Notes: a model not told the origin generated them from the letters alone. 6,860 nucleotides of DNA from DALYLB01 sp046154695 (GCA_046154695.1 JBJXFI010000221.1:1-6860); one strand, 5' to 3'. Shown: positions 1 through 6,166, numbered from the stretch's first letter. Made by a program: numbers and translations.

Positions 1-833
1 TCGGGCTCGGCGCCCATCTCGCGGAGGCTCGTCAGCCACCCGATCAGTTCGGCGGTCGCGGGCAGTTTGCGCAGCCCGGCGGCCGGGTCGCGCAATCGGA
101 AGAACAGATCGAGCGCCCCGCGGAGCAGCGGACTCTCGCTGTTTTCGAATCCGCCCACACGCGATTGCACGATCTCGATCAGTCGCGCGGGATCGGGGAA
201 CGGAATGTTGTAATAGGTGCACCGGCGCAGAAACGCGTCGGGCAGATTCTTCTCGGAGTTGCTCGTCAGAATCAGCACGGGGCGCAGCGCCTCGTTCGCG
301 CGGATGGGTTCGTTGCCGAGTTCGGGCACGCGGAAATATTGATTCTCGATCTCGTTGAGCAGATCGTTCGGAAAATCGCGCGGGGCCTTGTCGATCTCGT
401 CGATCAGCACGACGGAGCGGCGCGCATCGGCTTCGCGGGAGCGGAGAATCGCCTCGCCGAGCGCGTTCCAGACGATGAAGGCGCGCGCGTCCTGCGCGGC
501 GCCGGTCTGCACCGCGCGATAGTGGGCGATCGCATCGTAGGTATAGAACAGGTCGCGCGCCGCGCTGGTCGATTTGGTCTCAAAGATCAGCGGCGCGTCG
601 AGCCCCAGCTTCCAGGCGAGGCTGGCGGCCAGTTGCGTCTTGCCCGTGCCCGGCTCCCCCGTGAGCAGCAGGGGCTGGCCGAGCAACAGCGCGACGTTGA
701 CGGCATCGACCAGCCCCGGATCGGGCAGGTAGCCCGCCGGGTCGGTCTGGCGCGCGAGACGCGAGCCCGGCAATTGCGCCGGCGTCTCGCGCCGATGGGG
801 TTGCGGCTCCGCGGTGTAGTACGGAAAGCTCAT
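1..833 (-). CDS. MoxR-family AAA+ ATPase, C-terminus cut off by the window edge
   Basis: I translated the minus strand from the ATG at 833-831; 277 codons are in the window and no stop is reached. AAA+ landmarks are in the right order. Walker A GEPGTGKT is at residues 59-66, Walker B VVLIDEID at 141-148, sensor 1 Asn192 in LTSN, and an arginine-finger candidate lies in FLRRC (203-204). A sensor-2-like KLPATAEL follows at 257-264. These put it in the MoxR branch, cytosolic ATPases that usually act as chaperones or remodellers with a vWA-domain partner. The segment leading into Walker A (about 34-58) and the KSTSAARDLFY segment (87-97) look, from memory, like the MoxR subgroup found beside iSTAND and effector proteins. 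A Shine-Dalgarno AGAAAGGA (plus strand 841-848) sits 7 bases before the ATG. The TIR-iSTAND gene ends 23 bases upstream, so the two form an operon. The likely role is ATP-dependent control of the neighbouring TIR effector; that role is inferred. Confidence 0.9.
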   Translation of the reverse strand, partial: MSFPYYTAEPQPHRRETPAQLPGSRLARQTDPAGYLPDPGLVDAVNVALLLGQPLLLTGEPGTGKTQLAASLAWKLGLDAPLIFETKSTSAARDLFYTYDAIAHYRAVQTGAAQDARAFIVWNALGEAILRSREADARRSVVLIDEIDKAPRDFPNDLLNEIENQYFRVPELGNEPIRANEALRPVLILTSNSEKNLPDAFLRRCTYYNIPFPDPARLIEIVQSRVGGFENSESPLLRGALDLFFRLRDPAAGLRKLPATAELIGWLTSLREMGAEP

Positions 834-856
834 CGTTCGATCCTTTCTTGACGCAT

Positions 857-2161
857 TCAACCTTCCAACAACCGTTTCAATTCCTTACCGAGCAGCTCCA
901 TCGGGATATGCCCGTCTTCATTGCAGAGTTTCTTATTCTCATAAAGCGCGCGAATTTCGCGCTCCTCGATGCGCCGGCGGCGGCGGACGAGATCGAGGCG
1001 GCTCCAATCGACGACGTCGTTGCGCGGAATGCCGCGCAGCTCGGGCAGCACGATCCCGGATAACCGGCCGTATTGCGAGAAGTCGATCCCGCGCGAAACA
1101 AAGTCGCGCAGCTCTTCATTCCGTTTGCGGAATCGCCGGCGTTCCCAATACCCCTTGTTGGCCGGCGAATGATATTCCAGGCAGACGAAATGGAGGATGG
1201 CGCGGCCGTGCGGCAGATCTTCCCAGCGATCGCAGAATTCCAGATAGCTCTTGAGAAGCTCGTCCCCGCTCTGTTCGAGGGCTTCGGTCAGGACCTCGGA
1301 GCGGAGCATCAGCGGCGCGTTGACGGCGAGCGCGGCGTGAATCTCCCGCGGCAGCGCCGCGGAGGTGCCGAGGACGGCCTGTCCGAGGTCTTCCCAGAAT
1401 CCCTCGTGACGGTTGACGTAATGCGGCAGCGTCCAGGGAATTTCAGGCAACGGATCGGCCTTGACGCCGAGATGGGAAAGCGTTGCCGGCAGCCAGTGCG
1501 CGCGCAATCGGTCGAGAAACCATCCGTGCTCTTCGCGCTCGTCGCCGTGAATCAGACAGACGAACGGCCGGCGGGGACGGGTCGCCAGATGCGCGCGCAG
1601 CGCCGGCCCGAGCGCCTTCTCCTGCTCGCCGCGATCGCACAAAAAGGGCAGCATCGGGCCGGGCGCCGCCTTCACCGGCGCGGCCGCCGATGAAGCGGGA
1701 ACGGCCCGCAGCTTTTCGGCGGCGGCGCGGATCGCCTCCGCGATCTGGGTGAAGGCTTCGTCCTGATTCTGCCAGCTTGTCACCGCCCGGTTGTCGCGCG
1801 GAAAGGCCTGCAGCTTTCCGAAGGGCGCGGTCGTCCATCCACAGGCGCGCAGGAGGATCGGAATGACGATCGCGTCGCCGGCTTCGTGGCGGTCGAGGGC
1901 GCGTTTCATCTCGATGTCGTAGCAATATTTCGAGGCAAGAAAACTGGAGCTGATCAGCAGCAGAACGATCTTCGCGGAGTTGAGGCGTTCATCAATGACG
2001 CCGGCCCACTCGTCGCCGGCCTCGATCAGGCGATCGTGCCAGTTGGCGATGATGCCTTCGTTTTGCAACAGGCTCAAATGCTCCACCAGTTGCCGGCGAA
2101 GCTCCTCGTCCTTGTGGGAATAGGAGATGAAGACTTCCAATGGATGAGTCGGCTGAGACAC
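857..2161 (-). CDS. TIR domain-iSTAND effector/sensor protein of a conflict system
   Basis: This is a 434-residue soluble protein with no signal peptide or membrane segment. Residues 8-150 are a TIR domain: the opening strand reads VFISYSHKDEE (10-20), the second block KIVLLLISSSFLASKYC (64-80), and the Glu at 84 in CYDIEM fits the catalytic glutamate of NAD-cleaving TIRs. An Ala/Pro-rich linker spans about 152-169. From 170 on, a block starting LPFLCDRGEQEKAL (171-184) and continuing FVCLIHGDE (200-208) looks like the iSTAND domain: a P-loop-like strand and loop with no GK[ST]. Conserved-looking aromatic stretches follow, then a C-terminal helix ending in IPMELLGKELKRLLEG (419-434). Known TIR effectors deplete NAD+ or make signalling nucleotides from it; the iSTAND half is thought to regulate or recognise. 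The protein is first in an operon with the MoxR ATPase. The start is GTG with a good Shine-Dalgarno. The TIR call is firm; iSTAND is a strong recollection without a profile search. Confidence 0.87.
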   Translation of the reverse strand: MSQPTHPLEVFISYSHKDEELRRQLVEHLSLLQNEGIIANWHDRLIEAGDEWAGVIDERLNSAKIVLLLISSSFLASKYCYDIEMKRALDRHEAGDAIVIPILLRACGWTTAPFGKLQAFPRDNRAVTSWQNQDEAFTQIAEAIRAAAEKLRAVPASSAAAPVKAAPGPMLPFLCDRGEQEKALGPALRAHLATRPRRPFVCLIHGDEREEHGWFLDRLRAHWLPATLSHLGVKADPLPEIPWTLPHYVNRHEGFWEDLGQAVLGTSAALPREIHAALAVNAPLMLRSEVLTEALEQSGDELLKSYLEFCDRWEDLPHGRAILHFVCLEYHSPANKGYWERRRFRKRNEELRDFVSRGIDFSQYGRLSGIVLPELRGIPRNDVVDWSRLDLVRRRRRIEEREIRALYENKKLCNEDGHIPMELLGKELKRLLEG

Positions 2162-2166
2162 GCGAT

Positions 2167-2174
2167 CCTCACCT
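2167..2174 (-). promoter_or_regulatory. Ribosome binding site fixing the GTG start of the TIR gene
   Basis: On the minus strand AGGTGAGG lies 7 to 14 bases upstream of the first G-T-G-T-C-T. Its closing GAGG is followed by ATCGC and a residual C before the start context, the usual distance. No in-frame ATG is nearer, and the TIR domain begins at about residue 8, so GTG at 2161-2159 is the best start. Confidence 0.65.
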
Positions 2175-2229
2175 GATTGAATTGAATGGACGATGCGCCC
2201 TTTCGGGGCCGAATTCCGAACCGCGGCAG

Positions 2230-2258
2230 AGTGTACACCGAACCCGCGATTCCGTCAT
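2230..2258 (-). promoter_or_regulatory. Possible sigma-70-type promoter of the TIR-MoxR operon
   Basis: On the minus strand ATGACG (plus 2253-2258) is a -35 candidate. TACACT (plus 2230-2235), exactly 17 bases later, is a -10 candidate. Each matches its consensus at 4 of 6 positions. It would give a leader of roughly 60 bases before the GTG. It lies between the palindromic element and the gene, where a promoter is expected, but such matches are common by chance. Confidence 0.25.
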
Positions 2259-2311
2259 CCGGCGCGAGTTGCGCCGCGGGAATCGGGTGTGATCAAAAGT
2301 AGGACACAAGA

Positions 2312-2325
2312 GCCCCGATAGGGGC
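2312..2325. repeat. Short GC hairpin on the left side of the element
   Basis: GCCCC (2312-2316), a GATA loop, then GGGGC (2321-2325): a 5-base perfect stem lying between the outer and the 37-base repeat. It is short enough to be chance, but it lies in an element made of such hairpins, and the CCCC/GGGG pattern recurs in the central stem. Confidence 0.5.
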
Positions 2326-2329
2326 GATG

Positions 2330-2497
2330 GATGGTAGCCGGCGGTGGAGCGAAGCGTAACCGCCGGTATCGCCCGCCCCCGGCTCGTGCCCCGGCAGGGG
2401 CGCCGGACCGCGCCACGGTCTATCGCCCCTGCCGGGGCTTGATGGCTTTTCCCGTCAATTCCGGCGGTTACGCTTCGCTCCACCGCCGGCTACCATC
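2330..2497. repeat. Perfect 37-base inverted repeat forming a large hairpin
   Basis: Bases 2330-2366 are the exact reverse complement of 2461-2497, with 94 bases between. Each arm holds a smaller near-palindrome, CCGGCGGT and ACCGCCGG around a GGAGCGAAGCGTA core, so each can also fold on its own. This arm-in-arm architecture is typical of REP/BIME-type interspersed palindromes. In RNA, either direction would give a very stable hairpin with a further stem on top. Confidence 0.9.
2388..2438. repeat. Nested 15-base inverted repeat with an inner 5-base stem
   Basis: Bases 2388-2402 (GCCCCGGCAGGGGCG) are the exact reverse complement of 2424-2438. In the 21-base interval, GACCG (2406-2410) pairs with CGGTC (2416-2420) around CGCCA. 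Each 15-mer can also self-pair as CCCC/GGGG around four bases. The structure sits inside the loop of the 37-base repeat, so the palindrome has three concentric layers there. Confidence 0.85.
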
Positions 2498-2499
2498 TG

Positions 2500-2516
2500 G
2501 TGTTCCTTCGGAACAC
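2500..2516. repeat. Short hairpin on the right side of the element
   Basis: GTGTTCC (2500-2506), loop TTC, then GGAACAC (2510-2516): a perfect 7-base stem directly after the right 37-base arm. It has no counterpart of the same sequence on the left side, so the element is not fully symmetric. It has no T-run, so it is not a classical terminator on the plus strand. Confidence 0.6.
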
Positions 2517-2612
2517 AACGACGCGCCGATTGTCCATCAATATCGCGAAATTGTGTCCCACTTTTAATCACGCCCATAACGCCCTTCGCGCGATGGGCGG
2601 CTCGCTCTTCAA

Positions 2613-4058
2613 TCAGCCTGAAAAGCCCGATTCCCCGAAGTCCTGGATCGAGAGCGGCGGGTGGGTTTGGAAGATGAGGGCCTTCTTCCGGAAGAAGCGC
2701 ATCAGCCCGGCCGCGCCCATCCGCGAGGATCCCAGGCCGGAGAGTTTGAAGGCGTTCTTCTCCGCGTCATGCATAAGGCCGGTCAGGGCGGCGTCATTGA
2801 TGCTGACGGCGCCGGCATCGAGGCGGCGGGCGATCGATTCGGCCTCATCGAGAGAGCCGGCGAAGACGGCGGCGGAGAGGCCGTAGATCGAGTCGTTGGC
2901 GAGGGCGATCGCCTCGCCGGCGGCTCGATAGGCCATTACGGGCATGATCGGCCCGAAGCTCTCGTCGGTCATGATCTTCATCGAGTGATCGACATCGACG
3001 AGCACGGTGGGGTGGATCCACCGGCCGCCGCCATGAGCCTCGATCGCGCCTCCGCATAGAACGCGGGCCCCCTTCGAGACGGCGTCGCGAAGCTGCCCTT
3101 CGATGATGTCGGCCTGTTTCTCGAAGATCAGGGGGCCGATCTGGCCCTCGTGGAGATGCGGATAATTCAAAGTGACCGCGCGCGCCTGCCGGACAAGCGA
3201 ATCGACGAAGATCGCGTGGATGCTTTCGTGGACGTAGATCCGCTCAAGCGACTGGCAGGCCTGGCCGGTCGCGAGAACCGAGGCGCGAAGGATCGCCCGC
3301 GCGGCCTCCCCGGGATCGGCCGAGGCGGCGACGATCGCGGGATCCTTCCCGCCCAGTTCAAGAAACGCCGGAATGAGCCGCCGGGCGGCCGCCGCGGCGA
3401 CGATGCGGCCCGTTCTCACGCCGCCTGTGAAGCATACGAGGTCGGCGGCCTCGACCACGGACGCGCCGGTCGCCCCGTCCCCCGCGATCAACCGGAGCAC
3501 GGCGGCGAGGTCGGGAACCGCATCGATCGATGCCTGCAGCGGCGCGATGAAGCGCGGGGCCACTTCGCTCGGCTTGACGATCACGCCGCATCCCGCGATC
3601 AGCGCGGGGATGGCGTCGATCATCGAAAGCGTCACCGGAAAGTTCCAGGGAGTGATCGCACCGACCAATGGATAGGGAACGAACTGCGTCTTAAAGCCAA
3701 GTCCCGAAATACTGCTCGGCTGCAACGGGGGCTCGGCCAGCAGCAGGCGCGCCTGGCCGCACCAGCGGTCGATCGAGGGCCCAAGCCCGTCGATCTCCAG
3801 GAAGGAAAGCACGCGCCGCCCCGTGTCGCGAGTCAGCGCCTCGGCGATCGCCTGTCGATGCCCGGCGAGCGAGGCCTTCCAGAGGCGCATTGCCTCCACG
3901 CGATGTTCGAGGCCGGCATCCCGCCATTCCGGTTGATTCGCGCGCAGCCGCGCGGCGATCTCACCGATTCGCTCCGGTGAGGCGGCGACGATCTCCTCAT
4001 CGATCTCGCCTGTGCGGGGATTTCGGACCCGGATGTGTCGTTCCTGGTATCTGGCCAT
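2613..4058 (-). CDS. NAD(P)+-dependent aldehyde dehydrogenase
   Basis: The protein has 481 residues, the normal length for the family, which oxidises an aldehyde to the acid with NAD(P)+ in the cytosol. All diagnostic motifs are present. TPWNFP is at 136-141 with the oxyanion Asn139, and VKPSE carries the cofactor Lys162. FTGG is at 210-213, FLELGGK holds the general base Glu234, GQACQS holds the catalytic Cys268, and ESFGP is at 366-370. The C-terminal part (SGLGSSRMG, then RFFRKKALI) fits the broad-substrate aromatic or long-chain aldehyde group; the substrate cannot be read from sequence. The ATG at 4058-4056 has only a weak Shine-Dalgarno. It starts 37 bases after the xerD stop on the same strand, so it may be cotranscribed and translated modestly. 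A xerD-dehydrogenase pairing has no obvious functional logic. The palindromic element lies just downstream. Confidence 0.94.
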   Translation of the reverse strand: MARYQERHIRVRNPRTGEIDEEIVAASPERIGEIAARLRANQPEWRDAGLEHRVEAMRLWKASLAGHRQAIAEALTRDTGRRVLSFLEIDGLGPSIDRWCGQARLLLAEPPLQPSSISGLGFKTQFVPYPLVGAITPWNFPVTLSMIDAIPALIAGCGVIVKPSEVAPRFIAPLQASIDAVPDLAAVLRLIAGDGATGASVVEAADLVCFTGGVRTGRIVAAAAARRLIPAFLELGGKDPAIVAASADPGEAARAILRASVLATGQACQSLERIYVHESIHAIFVDSLVRQARAVTLNYPHLHEGQIGPLIFEKQADIIEGQLRDAVSKGARVLCGGAIEAHGGGRWIHPTVLVDVDHSMKIMTDESFGPIMPVMAYRAAGEAIALANDSIYGLSAAVFAGSLDEAESIARRLDAGAVSINDAALTGLMHDAEKNAFKLSGLGSSRMGAAGLMRFFRKKALIFQTHPPLSIQDFGESGFSG

Positions 4059-4095
4059 GTGTCCGGCTCATCGCCGCCCTCCAACATTGGGGCGA

Positions 4096-4980
4096 TCAGG
4101 ACCGCGGGTGGAACCGTTCGTACGCCGACTTCAGGTGATCGGCGGTGACGTGGGTGTATATCTGCGTCGTGCTGATATCGCTGTGCCCCAGCATCATCTG
4201 CACCGATCGCAGATCGGCGCCGTTCATCAGCAGGGCGGTCGCGAAGCTGTGCCGCAGCATGTGCGGGGTAACGTGCCCCACGCCGGCGGATTCGCCGTAG
4301 GCCTTGATCGTCCGCCAGAACTTCTGGCGCGTAATCGGTTCTCCCGCTGGATCGACAAAGAGCAGGTCCTTCTGACGGTCCCCAAGCAGGCGCCGTCGCG
4401 CGGGAAGGTACTGATTCAGATAGCCGATCGCGGAGCGCCCCAGCGGCACCCGCCGCTGCTTGCTCCCCTTGCCGAAACAGGTCAGATGGCCCGCGTCCAG
4501 GTCGATATCGTTGATTCGCAATCCAAGCATCTCCGAAACCCGCAAACCGGAGGCGTAGAGCACCTCCAGCATCGCCCGATCCCGAATCCCCTGGTCGTCC
4601 TCCAGCCGCGGCTGGCGAAGCAGCGCCTCCACCTCCTCCCGGCTCAAAAATCGCGGCAGGGTCTGCCACGCCTTCCGCCCCTCCAGATGGCTCGTCGGAT
4701 CCTGCCGCGTCACCCCATCCATCAACGCATACTTGTAAAACTGCCGCACCGACGACAGGAAGCGGGCGATGCTCGCGTCGCTCTTTCCGCTCTCCTTCCG
4801 CGTTCCCATAATCCGCACCAGATCGTCCCGCTCCATTGTCAATAATGACCGGCCATCCCTCTCCAAATCCTCCGCCAGGCTCCGCAGGTCCCGCCCATAC
4901 GCCTGCAGACTATTCTCCGCCAGCCCTTTCTCAACTCGTAGTGTGGTGATAAATTTCTCAATCAATCGCTGATCGTTCAT
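4096..4980 (-). CDS. xerD: Site-specific tyrosine recombinase XerD
   Basis: The protein has 294 residues, the usual length of Xer recombinases, which resolve chromosome dimers at dif with XerC and FtsK. The N-terminal SAM-like core-binding domain is at about 1-100 and the catalytic domain at about 108-294. The full catalytic set is visible: Arg147 in GLRVSE, Lys171 in GKGSK, His240 and Arg243 in TPHMLRHSFAT, His266 in LGHSDIS and the nucleophile Tyr275 in TTQIYTHV. The tail YERFHPRS is typical of XerD rather than XerC. The ATG at 4980-4978 is preceded by GGGAG seven bases upstream. The gene is divergent from lpxD and followed by the aldehyde dehydrogenase. No dif-like 28-mer was seen in the window, and there is no integrase-style extended N-terminus, so this is more likely the housekeeping enzyme than a phage or integron integrase. 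Confidence 0.93.
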   Translation of the reverse strand: MNDQRLIEKFITTLRVEKGLAENSLQAYGRDLRSLAEDLERDGRSLLTMERDDLVRIMGTRKESGKSDASIARFLSSVRQFYKYALMDGVTRQDPTSHLEGRKAWQTLPRFLSREEVEALLRQPRLEDDQGIRDRAMLEVLYASGLRVSEMLGLRINDIDLDAGHLTCFGKGSKQRRVPLGRSAIGYLNQYLPARRRLLGDRQKDLLFVDPAGEPITRQKFWRTIKAYGESAGVGHVTPHMLRHSFATALLMNGADLRSVQMMLGHSDISTTQIYTHVTADHLKSAYERFHPRS

Positions 4981-5122
4981 TGCAGGTCTCCCGGATCATC
5001 CCCAAGCTCCCCTCCTCGGATCTCAGGGTGTATCCTTATATATATAATCAACGCTTGCTTCGTGAATGTTATCAGACTCAGTAAAATACCATAATAGTTC
5101 GAAGAGGAATGGGACGTCAAAC
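4981..5122. promoter_or_regulatory. AT-rich divergent promoter region between xerD and lpxD
   Basis: This 142-base gap separates two genes read away from each other, so it must hold both promoters. A clearly AT-rich core spans about 5033-5097 in otherwise GC-rich DNA. Candidates for lpxD are the -10 boxes TAAAAT (5082-5087) and CATAAT (5090-5095), with no convincing -35 at 17 bases. TTGCTT (5055-5060) is 21 bases from TAAAAT, too far. On the minus strand the TATATATAAGGATA run (about 5031-5044) could serve xerD. Exact boxes are not resolved; the region as a whole is well supported by position. Confidence 0.5.
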
Positions 5123-6166
5123 ATGAAATTAAGAGAGATCGCGGAGCGGTTGGGGTGCGAGTGGGAGGGGGATCCAGAGATGGAGTTGACGGGGATGGCG
5201 ACGATCGAGATGGCGGAGGGGGGGCAGATCACGTTTTTCAACAATCGGAAGTACAGCCGGTATCTGACCGTGACGCGAGCCTCGGCGATCATCCTGGAGG
5301 ATCGGGGGATGCTGCCTGAGGGGAGGGGGGGGATCATCTCGTCGAATCCGTACCATACGTTTGCGGAGGCGATGTGGATCTTTCATCCGGGGCGGAAGGA
5401 GGAACGGCGGATCGACCCGCGGGCGGTGATCGCGCCGTCGGCGCGCCTGGGGGCGAATGTCTCCATCGGTCCGTTTACGGTGATCGGGGAGGAGGTTCGC
5501 ATCGGCGCTGATGTGACGATCGATTCTCACTGCGCTGTCTACGCGGGGGCGGAGATCGGCGATCATGCGCGTCTCTATTCGCATTGTGTGGTGAGAGAAG
5601 GTTGCAGGATCGGATCACATGTAACGCTTCAGAATAACGTGACGATCGGCAGCGATGGGTTCGGGTATGCAAAAAAGGCCGACAACTCGTGGTATAAGAT
5701 TCCGCAGACGGGAATCGTCATTCTGGAAACCGAGGTGGAGGTTGGATCGGGATCGGTGATCGATCGGGCGACGATGGGCGCAACCATCATCGGCCGGGGA
5801 ACCAAGATCGACAATCTGGTCCAGATCGGCCACGGGTCTTCGGTGGGAAGGGACACGTTATTATGCGCGCAGGTCGGCCTGGCGGGCAGCACCCGTGTCG
5901 GCAACGAGGTGATTTTGAGCGGCCAGGTGGGAGCGGCCGGCCACCTGGAGATCGGAGATCGGGTCATCGCGACCGCCCAGACCGGCATTCCCGGCTCCGT
6001 CGAGGCGGGCCGGATCGTCTCCGGCTATCCCGCGATCGACAACCGGGACTGGCTGAAATCCTCGGCCGTCTTCGTGCAGCTCCCGAAGCTGCACAAAGAG
6101 ATTCGAGAGTTAAAGCAACGCATGAACCATTTAACATCAGGTGAGGAAGAGGAAAGGAATCGATGA
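5123..6166 (+). CDS. lpxD: UDP-3-O-acylglucosamine N-acyltransferase LpxD (lipid A synthesis)
   Basis: LpxD transfers a 3-hydroxyacyl chain from acyl-ACP to the 2-amino group of UDP-3-O-acylglucosamine, the third step of lipid A synthesis, in the cytosol. The chosen start is the ATG at 5123, giving 347 residues. The family begins MKLREIAERLG here, and a GGGA lies 8 bases upstream; an in-frame ATG at 5066 would add 19 unrelated residues from the AT-rich promoter. The uridine-binding N-terminal domain is at about 1-95. The left-handed beta-helix of hexapeptide repeats runs from about 100 to 305, with IGSDGFGYA at 175-183 and NLVQIGHG at 231-238. His237 is the expected catalytic His, and IDRATMG is at 213-219. 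A charged helix follows at about 318-347. The first third is unusually rich in G runs, for example 5320-5332. It overlaps the next gene by 4 bases. No lpxA, fabZ or bamA neighbour is visible. Confidence 0.97.
   Translation: MKLREIAERLGCEWEGDPEMELTGMATIEMAEGGQITFFNNRKYSRYLTVTRASAIILEDRGMLPEGRGGIISSNPYHTFAEAMWIFHPGRKEERRIDPRAVIAPSARLGANVSIGPFTVIGEEVRIGADVTIDSHCAVYAGAEIGDHARLYSHCVVREGCRIGSHVTLQNNVTIGSDGFGYAKKADNSWYKIPQTGIVILETEVEVGSGSVIDRATMGATIIGRGTKIDNLVQIGHGSSVGRDTLLCAQVGLAGSTRVGNEVILSGQVGAAGHLEIGDRVIATAQTGIPGSVEAGRIVSGYPAIDNRDWLKSSAVFVQLPKLHKEIRELKQRMNHLTSGEEEERNR
6151..6166 (+). promoter_or_regulatory. Coupling site: Shine-Dalgarno and ATGA overlap between lpxD and the next gene
   Basis: GGAAAGGA (6151-6158) lies four bases before the ATG at 6163. 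The lpxD stop TGA (6164-6166) overlaps that start in ATGA. This is the standard layout for translational coupling, in which ribosomes finishing lpxD restart at once. It supports the downstream gene as real and as a member of the lpxD transcript. Confidence 0.75.

Larger units (their letters stand above)
2286..2574. mobile_element. Composite palindromic element with outer inverted repeats (MITE- or REP-like)
   Basis: The outer arms are 2286-2309 and the reverse complement of 2551-2574. They agree at 21 of 24 positions, and all three differences are transitions; the shared core is AAAAGT, one variable purine, then GGACACAA. They enclose a perfect 37-base inverted repeat and further nested stems, for a total of 289 bases. 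There is no transposase frame, so it would be non-autonomous, moved in trans if mobile at all. No target-site duplication is evident at the ends. The alternative is a fixed regulatory or terminator structure, or the fused ends of a decayed insertion sequence. Confidence 0.55.
2162..2612. other. 451-base intergenic spacer between the TIR operon and the aldehyde dehydrogenase gene
   Basis: No reading frame here looks like a protein: the open frames crossing it on both strands are low-complexity Arg/Pro/Ala/Gly readings of the palindrome. It contains, from the left, the leader and possible promoter of the TIR operon (2162-2285), then the composite palindromic element (2286-2574), then about 38 bases before the aldehyde dehydrogenase stop codon. 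Both flanking genes are on the minus strand. The hairpins therefore lie downstream of the dehydrogenase and upstream of the TIR operon, and could insulate one from the other. Confidence 0.8.

Noticed and set aside
165..851. Long open frame on the plus strand (228 codons) with further plus-strand frames up to 2176
   Set aside because: They lie opposite the MoxR and TIR genes, read as Arg/Gly/Ala-rich low-complexity protein, and match no motif; the minus-strand frames carry clear Walker and TIR motifs.
2169..2567. Open frames crossing the palindromic spacer on both strands
   Set aside because: Their translations are just the inverted repeats read in frame, with no domain, no good ribosome site and no codon bias like the neighbours.
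2286..2574. Repeats considered as a CRISPR array
   Set aside because: The repeats are inverted, not direct, and there are only two copies of each with no regular spacers.
3150..4845. Long plus-strand frames opposite the dehydrogenase and xerD genes (3150-3980, 4012-4845)
   Set aside because: They are shadow frames of high-GC genes. The minus-strand products contain complete catalytic motif sets.
5030..5100. AT-rich stretch beside xerD considered as a dif site
   Set aside because: No 28-base site with the two partially palindromic 11-base arms and 6-base centre could be aligned; the AT-rich core is better explained as promoters.
5066..5122. Upstream ATG extension of lpxD by 19 residues
   Set aside because: The added residues match no LpxD N-terminus, come from the AT-rich promoter, and the ATG at 5123 gives the normal family start.
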